Both the position numbers and the translations under genes were made by a program. This document shows positions 34,701 through 47,617 of a DNA stretch of 64,000 nucleotides, in pieces. Source of the DNA: Microglena sp. YARC (Eukaryota; Chlorophyta; Chlorophyceae; Chlamydomonadales; Chlamydomonadaceae); contig CM039463.1 of assembly GCA_022414725.1 (NCBI GenBank), positions 26,453,593-26,517,592 of the forward strand, written 5' to 3'. Positions within the stretch are counted from its first letter, which is position 1. Every line of letters begins with the position of its first letter. A model generated the notes under the pieces. The model was not told the DNA's origin, ran no database searches, and was given only the letters and a program-made list of their open reading frames with translations.

Positions 34701-37700
34701 TGGCGACGCGCTGTTGAAAACAAAAAGTGTTAAGAGCTCACCGATGCGGAAAGCCAGGATCGAAAAAAAAGTCGAAAACAAAAACAAGTCGGAAAAATGT
34801 AGAACAAAGAAACAAAAGTTGAAAAACTTTAAGTGGAAAAAAAGGCTTGTTAAGAGCTCACTGATGCGGAAAGCTAGGATAAAAAAATATGAGTCCGAAA
34901 CCCTGCCAAAACAAAAACGAAAGTGACAAGTCGAAAATTTGTTGAGGAAACAAGAAGAAAAAGTGCTATGCAGCGTCGCCTGCGACGCTAAAAAATGGCG
35001 GAGAGTGATCGCGAGGGAGCTACAGGTGGCAACGGAAGCGAGTTAGTTGCGAGACCGGTGGCTGACGTGTCGGGCTTCATTGCGGTCAGACGGACGGATG
35101 GATGGATGGATGGATGGATGGATGGATGGATGGATGGATGGACGAACGGACAAATGGGTAACACTGGGGGCTCCGCCCAAAAAGTGCATGTTAAGAACTC
35201 ACCGATGCGGAAAGCTAGGATCGAAAAATATGAGTCCAAAACCCTGCCAAAACAAAAACAAAAGTGACAAGTCGAAAATTAGTTGAGTAAAAAAGTAGAA
35301 AAAAGTGCGTGTTAAGAACTCACCGATGCGGAAAGCTAGGATGCCAGGTACCAACTTGGCGTCAGGGTATTGCTTGATGCTCCTGCAAAGTGGAATGAGG
35401 GGTAGGGGTGGTGTGGTGTGGTGTGGGCGTGGTGTGGTGTGTTTTGGTGTAGGGTGGTGTGGTGTAGGGGTGGGCATGGTGTGGTGTTTTGGTGTAGGGT
35501 GGTGTGGTGTAGGGGTAGGGTGTGGGTATTGCTTGATGCTCCTGCAAAGTGGAATGAGGGGTAGGGGTGGTGTGGTGTGGTGTGGGCATGGGCGTGGTGT
35601 GTCTTGGTGTAGGGTGGTGTGGTGTAGGGGTAGGGTGTGGGTATTGCTTGATGCTCCTGCAAAGTGGAATGAGGGGTAGGGGTGGTGTGGTGTGGGGTGG
35701 GCGTGGGCGTGGTGTGTCTTGGTGTAGGGTGGTGTGGTGTAGGGGTAGGGTGTGGGTATTGCTTGATGCTCCTGCGCAGTGGAATGAGGGGTAGGGGTGG
35801 TGTAGTGTGGGGTGGGCGTGGTGTGGTGTGTTTGGGTGTAGGGTGGTGGTGGGTGTAGGGGTAGGTGTGGGTATTACTTGATGCTCCTGCAAAGTGGAAT
35901 GAGGAATAGGGGTGGGGTGGGTGGGCGGGTGGGTGGTGGGTGGTGTAGGGGTGGTGTGGGGGTGGTGTTGGGCTTGGTGTGGGGTAGGGGTGAGGTTGGA
36001 GTGGGTTGGTGTGGGGTGGGGGTGGTGTAGGGTGGTGTGGTGTAGGGGTAGGGTAGGAGTGGTGTGGTGTAGGGGTATGGTGGTTGGTGGTGTGGGGGGT
36101 ATGGCAGGTGTTGTGTGGTGTAGGGGTTGGGTATTGGTGGGGTGGTGAAGGGGTAGGGTAGGGTAGTAGTGGGGTGGTGTGGTGTAGGGGTAGTAGTGAG
36201 GTGGGGTGGAGTAGGGGTAAGGTAGGAGCGGTGTAGGGTAGGGTAGTAGTGGTGTGGTGTGTGTAGGGGTAGGTAGTATGGGGTGGGGTGGAGTAGGGGT
36301 AAGGTAGGAGCGGTGTAGGGGTAGGTTAGTAGTGGTGTGGTGTGGTGTAGGGGTAGTAGTGGGGTGGGGTGGAGTAGGGGTAAGGTAGGAGCGGTGTAGG
36401 GGTAGGGTAGTAGTGGTGTGGTGTGGTGTAGGGGTAGGGTAGTAGTGGGGTGGTTTAGGGGTAGGGCAGTAGTGGGGTGGGGTGGAGTAGGGCTAGGGAC
36501 TTAGTGGAGTGGTGTAAGGGTGGGTGTGGATATTGCTTAATGGTCCTGCAAAGTGGAATGAGGGGTAGGGGTGGTGTAGGGTGGTGTGGTGTAGGGGTAG
36601 GGTGTGGGTATTGCTTGATGCTCCTGCAAAGTGGAACGAGGGGTAGGGGTGGTGTAGTGTGGGGTGGGCGTGGTGTGTTTGGGTGTAGGGTGGTGTGGTG
36701 TAGGGGTAGGGTGTGGGTATTGCTTGATGCTCCTGCAAAGTGGAATGAGGGGTAGGGGTGGTGTAGTGTGGGGTGGGCGTGGTGTGTTTGGGTGTAGGGT
36801 GGTGTGGTGTAGGGGTAGGCTGTGGGTATTGCTTGATGCTCCTGCAAAGTGGAATGAGGGGTAGGGGTGGTGTAGTGTGGCGTGGGCGTGGTGTGTCTTG
36901 GTGTAGGGTGGTGTGGTGTAGGGGTAGGGTGTGGGTATTGCTTGATGCTCCTGCAAAGTGGAATGAGGGGTAGGGGTGGTGTAGTGTGGGGTGGGCGTGG
37001 TGTGGTGTGTTGGGGTGTAGGGTGGTGTGGTGTAGGGGTAGGGTGTGGGTATTGCTTGATGCTCCTGCAAAGTGGAATGAGGGGTAGGGGTGGTGTGATG
37101 TGGGTTGGGGTGGGCGTGGGTGGTGTGTGGGTGGTGTAGGGGTAGTGTAGGGATGGGTAGGAGTGGTGTGGTGTGGGTGTGGGGTAGGGGACTGCCCCCC
37201 CCCCCCCCTGCCCTCGCTTGTAAGCCTGATACTACCCCTCCACTGCCCTGCCCCCCCCCCCCCCCCCCCCCCCTGCACCCCCCTTCAGGTACCCACCTGT
37301 ACACTTTTCCATTGACAGCCAGCCTTCCCAAAACTGCGGTGTGCGGGAAGGCAGTCTGGTAGATGGCGATCAGAATAGCAAGCCCAACGGCTAAGCCAAG
37401 CCCCACCTCAATGCTGATGAACAGGCAGCCCAGGCAAGAGGCCAACCAGCAGCAGAGGTCCAGCTTATTCACCTGTGCACACATGCAGGTAAGATAAGGT
37501 AAAAGCGCTATGCACCTGACCATTTCAGCCTAGGCAAGAAGCCAACCATGCAGCAGAGGTCCAGCTTATTCACCTGCACACACATTCAGGTAAGATAAGG
37601 TAAATGTGTCATGCACCTGACTAGTTCAGGCGAGGCAAAAACCCAAGCAACAGCAGAGGTCCAGCTTTTTTACTTACACACACGTTCAGGTAACCAGGTT

Positions 37701-37925
37701 ACAGGGTTCAGGGAAATGCAACGTGTGGCTGACAATGTCAGCCGAGGCAAGCCCCCCCCCACCCCCACCCACAATGTCCAGCTGGCCCCCGCACCTTCCA
37801 CAGGAAAATTGCTTGCTCAAAATCAAACAGACCAGCAACGGAGACGATGACAATGGCTGCCAGAACATTGAAGGGCAGCTTGGCAAACACGCCTGTCAAA
37901 AATAGCAACAGAAACATGACCACAG

Positions 37926-37968
<43 letters not shown>

Positions 37969-38432
37969 CTCCAATGTCCAGCTGGCCCCCACACCTTCCA
38001 CAGGAAAATTGCTTGCTCAAACTCAAACAGACCAGCGACAGAGACGATGACAATGGCTGCCAGCACATTGAAGGGCAGCTTGGCGAACACTCCTGTCAAA
38101 AAGAGCGACAGAAATATGACCAGAGCCTCGCCCCACCCACCCACCCCCTACACCTACACACACACAGTGTCCAGCCTGGCCACCGCACCTTCCACAGGAA
38201 AAATAGCTTGCTCGAACTCAAACAGACCAGCAACGGAAACGATGACAATGGCTGCCAGCACATTGAAGGGCAGCTTGGCGAACACGCCTGTCAAGAAGAG
38301 CAGCACAAACATGACCAAGACACCACAGAACGTCTGGGCAAGAGGGGTCTTGGCTCCTGCAAAAGTTTAAAGAGATAACATATTTTTTAAAATATTGGGC
38401 TTTGCAAACACGCTTGTCAACAAACAAAATGA

Positions 38433-38469
<37 letters not shown>

Positions 38470-41400
38470 CGAACCCGCTTGTTTAGAAGAGCAGCATGAG
38501 CATGACCAAGAGACACCACACACAGTCTGAGCAAGAGGGCTCCAGCACAAGGGCGGCATATTTTCACGATTTTGCTTCGCAAACAACAAAAAAAAAAAAA
38601 AAAACGCTTGCCAACAAACAAAAATGACTTAGCAGCTTTGATAACATGCTTGTCAAGATGAGCAACACAACTATGCCCAAGATAATGCACACAGTCTGAG
38701 CAAACGCAGTTTGTTGTGTTCTCTTTTCTATAAGTCCAGTTGTGTAGCAAAATTTGCAACGCTAGCCTGATTTCAGGATCGTGGCGTAGCACGGTATAGG
38801 GCAGAGTGTGGAGCCCCGGGGGTGGTTGGGGGGCAGCGAGTTGCACCGGGGTCGCACCAAGTCGCCAAGCACCATATCGTACGAGCCTTGGTACGATCAA
38901 TCAATAGTGTGTACAACACTATGCGATATATCAATATATTGTATGATATATCAGTATATCACCCGATAACCTTGGGGGCCAGTACGATATTCACATCCCA
39001 ACACACCTGACAGGTCATTCACCGCTGAACGTGAGAAGGAGCCAGTGGTAGTGTAGCTGTTGAAGGCAGCGCCAACAAGATTGGCAAGCCCGAGACCAAT
39101 GATCTCTCTGTTGTATGAAAGCTCATAGCCATTCTGAAGGAAATGAAAATAGATTGTTTAATTCACAATTATCGTCTAATGGAGTGTGTGTGTGGTTGTG
39201 TGGGTGGGGGGTGGGGGGGGTTCGGGGTGATAGGTGGGGAGGGGAGAGGGAGGGGTGTGGGTGTGTGGGGTGTGGGGTGGGGTGTGGGGGGAGAGGGACG
39301 TGTGGCCAACAACCAGGGCAGTGTACTCCTGCACTTAAGGTGGTTCATTACCCATTCTCAAGGAAATGAAATATTGAGTTGTTCAAGGTGGAGCTGAGGG
39401 TCAGAGTCAGAGTTGGAGTCCGAGTTAGGGTCCAAGTCAGAACAAGACAGGGTGAGAGTATAGGTGAGAATGTGAGTTAGGGTCCAAGCCAGTGGCACGG
39501 TCACAGTCACAGTCTGATTTAGAGCCTGAACAAGAAAGGGTGAGAGTGTGAGTTAGGGTCCGAGTCAGTGGCACAGTCACAGTCACAGTCAGATTAAGGG
39601 CCAGGGTCAAAGCCAGAACAAGACAGGGTGAGATTTAGGGTGAGAGTGTGAGTTAGGGTGACAGTCAGGGGCACAGTCACAGTCGCAGTCAGATTTAGGG
39701 CCAGGGTCAAAGCACGAACAAGAAAGGGTGAGCGTTAGGGTGGGAGTGTGAGTTAGGGTGACAGTCAGGGGCACAGTCACAGTCACAGACAGATTACAGG
39801 CCAGGGTCAGAGCCATAACAAGAAAGCGTGAGAGTGTGAGTCAGGGTCTGATTCAGGGGCACAGTCACTGTCCGATGAAGGGCCAGGGTCAGAGGTAGAA
39901 CAAGAAAGGGTGAAAGGGTGATTTAGGGTGACAGTCAGGGGCACAGTCACTGTCACAGTCACAGACAGATTATGGGCCAGGGTCGAGCTAGAACAAGAAA
40001 GGGTGAGAGTAAGGGTAAGAATGTGAGTTAATTTACAAGCCAGATGAAGGGCCAGGGTCAGAGCCAGAAGAAGAAAGGGTGCGAGTCAGGGTGTGAGTGT
40101 GAGTTAGGGTGACAGTCAGGGGCACAGTCACAGACAGATGAAGGGCCAGGGTCAGGGCCAGAACAATAAAGGGTGAGAGTAAGGGTGAGAATGTGAGTTA
40201 ATTTCCGAATCAGTGGCGCAGTCACAATCACAGTCAGATTAAGGGCCAGAACAAGACAGGGCGAGAGTAAAGGGTGAGGGTCACAGTCACAGAGAGATTG
40301 AAGGTCAGGATCAGAGCTAGAACAAGAAAGTGTGAGAGTGCGAGTTAGGGTCTGATTCAGGGGCACAGTCACAGTCAGATTTAGGGCCAGGGTCAGAGCT
40401 AGAACAAAACAGGGTGAGAGTGTGGGTTAGGGTCTGATTCAGGGTCTGATCCAGGGTCATAGTCAGGGTCACAGTCACAGCCAGATGAAGGGCCAGGGTC
40501 AGAGCCATAACAAGAAAGAGTGAGAGTGTGAGTTAGGGTCACAGTCACAGACAGATTCAGTGCCAGGGTCAGAGCTAGAACAAGACTGGGTGAGAGTGTG
40601 AGTTAGGGTCTGATTGCTTTGAACACTCTAATTTACTCAAAGTAACCACGTCCACTGCGAGTCCCGGACAATGAAGCCCAAGAGCCCGTCCCCGACAGAA
40701 AGATAGGCACTAGCAGTACACAGCAGAGCCTGAATGTAAACAGAGCAGTACACAGCAGAGCCTCAATGTAAACAGAGCAGTACACAGCAGAGCCTGAATG
40801 TAAACAGAGCAGTACACAGCTGAGCCTGAATGTAAACAGAGCAGTACACAGCAGAGCCTGAATGTAAACAGAGCAGTACACAGCTGAGCCTGAATGTAAA
40901 CAGAGCAGTACACAGCAGAGCCTCAATGTAAACAGAGCAGTACACAGCAGAGCCTGAATGTAAACAGAGCAGTACACAGCAGAGCCTGAATGTAAACAGA
41001 GCAGTACACAGCAGAGCCTGAATGTAAACAGAGCAGTACACAGCAGAGCCTGAATGTAAACAGAGCAGTACACAGCAGAGCCTCAATGTAAACAGAGCAG
41101 TACACAGCGGAGCCTGAATGTAAACAGAGCAGTACACAGCAGAGCCGGACACTCTGGGGGCACAGTCACAGTCAGATTTAGGGCCAGGGTCAGAGCTAGA
41201 ACAAGACTGGGTGAGAGTAAGGGTGAGAGTTAGCAATGGAGGTGGACTCTAACAGATCAAGGATCATGACAATGATGGCAGTTCCGGGTCTAGGGTTTAG
41301 GGTTTAGGGTGAAATAAGTAAACACCCCACCTTGCGAGCAAGAGCACGGAGCAATGGAGGTGGACTCTAGCAGACCAATGACCTTGACAATAATGGCAGT

Positions 41401-44400
41401 TTAGGGTCTAGGGTTTAGGGTGAAATAAGTAAACACCCCACCTTGCGAGCACGAGCACGAGCAATGGAGGTGGACTCTAACAGACCAACAATCTTGACAA
41501 TGATGGCGGTTTCGGGTCAAGGGATTAGGGGGAAATTACACACCTTTCGAGAAAATGCATGAGCAATGGAGGTGGACTCTAAAGAGATCAACGATCTTGA
41601 CAATGATGGCGGTTTAGAGTTTAGGGGGGGGGGAGGAGGGGGGGGGACCCACCTTGCGAGCAAGAGCACGAGCAATGAAGGTGGACTCTAAGAGATCAAC
41701 GATCATGACAATGATGGCGGTTTTAGAGTTTAGGGGGGGGGGACCCACCTCGCGAGCAAGAGCACGAGCAATGGAGGTGGACTCTAAGAGATCAACGATC
41801 ATGACAATGATGGCGGTTTAGAGTTTAGGGGGGGGGGGGGGGGGGGGGGGGGGCGGAACCCACCTTGCGAGCAAGAGCACGAGCAATGGAGGTGGACTCT
41901 AACAGATCAACGATCATGACAATGATGGCGGTGGAGATGAGGTCCGTGAAGGAGGGGTCGTTCATTGGTGACCACCAGCTAATGGTGATTCCAGGCAGAC
42001 CTGGTGTGTGTGTGTGGTGTGTGTAGTGTGTGTGGTGTGGTGTGTTGTGTGTGTGTGTGTGTGTGTGGTGTGTGTGTACGGTGAGTGTGTGTGTGTGGTG
42101 TGCGTGGGGTGAATGTGTGTGGTGGATGTGTGTGGCGAATGAGTGTGGTGTGTGTGTGGCGAATGTGTGTGGTGTGTGTGTCCATCAGCTAATGGTGATT
42201 CCAGGCAGACCTGGTGTGTGTGAGTGTGAGTGTATGTGGTGTGTGTGTGTGTGGTGTGCGTGCGTGCGTGCGGTAAATGTGTGTGGTGTGTGTGTGTGTG
42301 GTGTGTGTGTTTCCACCAGCTTATGGTGATTCCAGGCAGACCTGGTGTGTGTGAGTGTGAGTGTGAGTGTGAGTGGTGAGTGTGTGTGTGGTGTGTGTGT
42401 GGTGGATGTTTGTGGTGCTTGGTGTGTGTGTGGTGTGGTGTGTGTGTGCCTTCCACGGCTGTGTGGTGTGTGTGTGTGGTCGCACTCACCACACGCACAC
42501 TCACTAGAGGGGATAAAGCCAACTGTCCTAATACTGCCCCATACACACCCAACACACACATTCACACCCACTGCACTCACTCACACACACATAAACACCC
42601 TCACCTGGCCGCAGATCTTGATACCCATGGAAAAAGACAGTTGACACACACACACACCTGAGGGGATATAGCCCACCATCCTGATACTGCCGCGGCTTGC
42701 CCCAAGCCACTCATGAATCCTTTATCCCACAATCACCACACACACACACACCTGAGGGGATATAGCCCACCATCCTGATACTGCCGCGGCTTGCCCCAAG
42801 CCACTCATGAATCCTTTATCCCACAATCACCACACACACACACACACCTGAGGGGATATAGCCCACCATCCTGATACTGCCGCGGCTTGCCCCAAGCCAC
42901 TCATGAATCCCTTATCCCACAATCACCACACACACACACACCTGAGGGGATATAGCCCAATGTTATGGTATTACTGTGGCTTGGCCCAAGCCACTCATGA
43001 ATCCCTTATCCCCCACTCACCACACACACACACACCTGAGGGGATATAGCCCACCATCCTGATACTGCCGCGGCTTGCCCCAAGCCACTCATGAATCCCT
43101 TATCCCACAATCACCACACACACACACACCTGAGGGGATATAGCCCACCATCCTGATACTGCCGCGGCTTGCCCCAAGCCACTCATGAATCCTTTATCCC
43201 ACAATCACCACACACACACACACACCTGAGGGGATATACCCCACCATCCTGATACTGCCGCGGCTTGCCCCAAGCCACTCATGAATCCTTTATCCCACAA
43301 TCACCACACACACACACCTGAGGGGATATAGCCCAATGTTATGGTATTACTGTGGCTTGGCCCAACCCACTCATGAATCCCTTATCCCCCACTCACCACA
43401 CACATTCACACTCACACACTCACACCAGCACAGAGTCTCATACACCCTCGCGGTGTCAAGCAGACTTTAACATGTAATGTAATGTAACTTGCCACACACA
43501 CTCACACCCACCACACACAATGAAACTCACACACACACACCTGCGGGGATATAGCCAACCGTCCTGATACTGCCACGGCTAGGCTCGTCAATATGCCCGA
43601 TGACGACTCCACAAATACCAATGATGCATAAAAAGAGGGGCCCAAAGGATCGGATGTAGCGGAACGGTTTCCAGTATCGTGGTGATTCCTACAGAAAGCA
43701 TGGAGATGGTATAAGTCAATAGACATTTTGTTTTTACCAACGATGCATAAGAAGAGAGGCCCCAAGGATCGGATGTAGTGGTATGGTTTCCAGTATCGCG
43801 GTGATCCCTGTTGAACAACAGGGGTAAGGTAAGAAGCAACAGACAAAACTTCAACCAAAAGGAAAACAATGATGCACAAGAGGAGAGGCCCCAGGGATTG
43901 GATGTAGCGGAACGGTTTCCAGTAGCGCGGTGGTTCCTGTAGAAAGCATGGAGATGGTATAAGTCAACATACATTTTTGTTTTTACCAACAATGCATAAG
44001 AAGAGAGGCACAAAGGATCGGATGTAGTGGTATGGTTTCCAGTATCACAGTCATTCATTCAATGCAACAGGGATATGGTAAGATTCAACAGAAAAAACAA
44101 CAAAGAAAAGGAAAACAATGATGCACAAAAAGAGAGGCCCAAAGGATCGGATGTAGCGGCATGGTTTCCAGTATTGTGATTTCTGTAGAATAGCATGGAG
44201 CTGGTTGAAGACAACTCAATTTAAGAAAAATAAATAAAAAAAGGCGAAACAACTGAGCATAAAAAACGATGCAACACAGGAATGAACAAGTTCTCTTCAA
44301 GGCATAAAGTGGCGGAGATTATTATCGGAGCGACAGGTGGCAACAGAATTGAGCAAACCGAAGCCAAGTAGTTACGAGACAGTTGGCTGTTGTGTCAGGC

Positions 44401-47400
44401 TTTGTCTTGGTCGCACGACGGTCGCCAAGAAACCAAGAAACAAGCCAATAAATAAATGAAGAAACAAACCAAGAAATCATCAAAACTTACCCTGGTGCAA
44501 ACCAAGAAACCAAGAAACAAACCAAGAAATCATCATCAGAACTTACCCTGATGCAAACCAAGACGACAATCAAGGTGGTACCCATGATCCACTCTTGCCA
44601 CCTGAATTGATTTATCTGCATACCAGAACAACACGGCCAGGTGAGCAAGTGCTTGAAGAAGAAGAAAAATGGTTACATGGTATAAGCAGGTATAAGTGAG
44701 AAAAAAGCTAGTAAGCTAGTGCTTGAATGCTATGCAACAACACACTCACACATGCCAAAACACGTGACGCAAAGCAAGAGGATGATCAGGGTGGTCCCCA
44801 TAATCCACTCTTGCCACCTGAATTGATTTATCTGCATACCAGCACAATAGGTCCAAGTGAGCAAGTGGTTTAAGAAGAAAATAATTGTTACATGGCTCAG
44901 CAGGGCCTATGTATGTATGTATGTATGTATGTTACAGTCCAGGGGTAGGCCAAATAGGCTAAAGGGACTTGCCCAACCGTATAGGAAGGGCTTAAAAAGA
45001 ACAAGCACTGATGAACTGAGCCCCAAACAATCGTTTAACCGACGGGGGCCCTGAGTTCGTGCTAACTGAAGGGCTTAGTGAGCAAGTGCTGGAGTGCAGT
45101 TCATCAATTGTAGGAGTGGCACCACCATTCAAACTGAATCCTCTGTGTCGCTGGTTTGTGTCGAGAGACCCACCTCCTGGGGTGAAAGTCTTTTCACAAC
45201 TAAAAAAAAAAAATCAATGCTTTTTCTTTTTAAGCCCTTCCTATCACGGTTGGGCAAGTCCCTTTAGCCTATTAGGCCAACCCCTGGACTGTAACATACA
45301 CACATACACACATACAAGTTATTACATGCTATGCTACAACGAACACACATGCAAACAAACGTGATGCAGACCAAGATGACGATCAAGGGGGTGCCCATGA
45401 TCCAATCTTGCCACCTGAATTGATGTATCTGTGTACCAGCACAACTGGGCCAGGTGAGCAAGTGCTTGAATGCTATGCGACAACACACACACACACACGT
45501 GCATGCAAACAAGCATGCAAACCAAGGAGATGATGATCAGGTTGGTCTCCATGATCCACTCTTCCCACCTGAATTGGTTTATCTGCATACCATGCACAAC
45601 AGGGCCAGGTGGGCAAGTGGTTGAAGGAGAAGAAGAATTGTTACATGGTATACGGTGACTATAGCTAGCTCCGGCTTACGCTATGGTGTCCTTAACTTCA
45701 CGTCCTGTGAGTAACTGTATTACACGGATGTAACAATTTCAATTTCAATTTCAATTACATGGTATAAGTGAGAAAAACAAGCTAGTGAGCTAGTGCTTGG
45801 ATGCTATGCTACAACACACACACTCTCTCGCCACCTGAATTGGTTTATCTGCCTACCAGCACAACAGGGCCAAGTGGGCAAGTGCAAGGGGTGCAAGGGG
45901 CTCTGCCAAAATAGTACTCACCCCAAGGATATTCTTTTCCGGAATACATTCCGATAGGAATACGAGACCCCGTTTTGGCCAAAATTGCCGGAATAAGAAA
46001 CCTAAAAAAAAAAGTTGTTTCTTGTTTTTACTGAAATTGACTAAAAATGACCCAAATTGACCCAAATCGGAATAAAGATCCTGTTTTGGGAGGAAAATGG
46101 GGAGGAATAAAATAAAAAAGGATACAAATTTCCTCTTTTTGATTTGAAAAAAATATCTCTGACTCACCCCTTCAATATAGTGGGTGAGGTAGTCTTGCAA
46201 CGTGGTCGAGTGCCCCATATCGACTTTGTACCCAAGAAGGTATTTGACCTGTGGGTGACCATGTGTGCTTGGGTTGGGTTGGGTTTGGTGGAGTGGTTTT
46301 GTGTAGGTTGGGTTGTGATAGGTGTGGTGGTTGGGTTGGGTGGAGTGGTTTGGTGTAGGTTGGGTTGTGATAGGTGTGGTGGTTGGGTAGGGTGGAGTGG
46401 TTTTGTGTAGGTTGGGTTGTGATAGGTGTGGTGGTTGGGTTGGGTGGAGTGGTTTGGTGTAGGTTGGGTTGTGATAGGTGTGGTGGTTGGGTAGGGTGGA
46501 GTGGTTTGGTGTAGGTTGGGTGGAGTGGTTTGGTGTAGGTTGGGTTGGGATAGGTGTGGTGGTTGGGTAGGGTGGAGTGTCCCATATCGACTCTGTAAGC
46601 AAGAAGGTATTTGACCTGTGTGTGATAATATGCGCTTGGGTTGGGTTGGGTGTAGTGGTTGGGTGGAGGTTGGGTTGTGTGCAGTGGTTGGGTGGAGGTT
46701 GGATTGGGTTGGAATAGGTGTAGTGATTGGGTGGAGGTTGGGTGGAGTGTTTGGGTGGAGTGTTTGGGTGGATTGTTTTGATGGATTGTTTGGGTGGAGT
46801 GCTTGGGTGGAGATTGGGTTGGGTGGAGTGGATGGGTGGAGGTTGGGTTGGGTTAGGTGGAGTGGAGGGTGTGGGTTGGGTTGAGTGGTTGGGTGGAGGT
46901 TGGGTTTGGTTGAGTGGTTGGGTGGAGGATGGGTTGGGTTGGGATAGGTGTAGTGGTTGGGTGGAGGTTGGGTTGAGTGGTTGGGTTGGGTTGAGTGGTT
47001 GGGTGGAGGTTGGGGTGGGTGTAGTGGGTGGGTGTTGTGGTTGGGTGGCTTACTTCTCCACTACTGTGGTTGGTACCGTGCTTTTTCTAGTGAGTTGAAG
47101 CATCTACATAAAGTAATCAGGTTGCAAGCAAGACAAGAGTAGGGATTTTTTCCCCGCTATACATAGCTTGTTTTGATCCCGTTTTAGCAAAATTATTGCT
47201 ATACACAAGTTTTTTAAAAAGTGTGTCTTCCTTCCTATTGCACCTAAAAAGCTACAAATAGCTATGAAAAGCTATGTATGTTACAGTCCAGGGGTAGGCC
47301 AAATAGACTAAAGGGACTTGCCCAACCGTGTATGAAGGGCAAATAGCTATAAAAAGCTCTAAAGCGCTGTCCCTGGAGGAGGCATAAAAACATAAAGCTA

Positions 47401-47549
47401 GAAAACAACCACTTTCATATCTGAAAAACAAATCACTGGACAAGACAAAGGCAAGGTGCACCAAACAAAGTAGTATGAACCTACACAGACAGTAATACAT
47501 ATAGTTCAACCTATACCAATATATCTCAACCTATACTCCAAACTATTCC

Positions 47550-47617
<68 letters not shown>

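Larger units (their letters stand above)
44480..45872 (-). repeat. Copies of SulP exon 8, intact and partial
   Basis: The exon used (44615-44547) encodes [21 protein letters not shown] donor-edge copy lies at 44484-44500. Near-full copies lie at about 44760-44835, 45362-45437 and 45522-45590, with an acceptor-edge copy at 45834-45866. The near-full copies keep reading INQFRWQ(D/E)WIMG-type sequence and the acceptor, but their donors vary. Which one is spliced in cannot be read from sequence; the 44615 copy has the best GTAAGT donor and correct phase. Confidence 0.85.

Noticed and set aside
36537..37523. A 328-codon minus-strand open frame
   Set aside because: Only its first part (exon 13, 37472-37297) is real. 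The rest is intron made of CCCCTACCCC repeats and exon-14 acceptor copies.
40633..41236. Overlapping minus-strand frames with [11 protein letters not shown] repeats
   Set aside because: A 32-bp tandem repeat read in three frames; no sign of a protein family.
45853..46602. A 249-codon minus-strand frame
   Set aside because: Holds exon 7 in the middle, but the rest translates the TTGGG minisatellite and intron.
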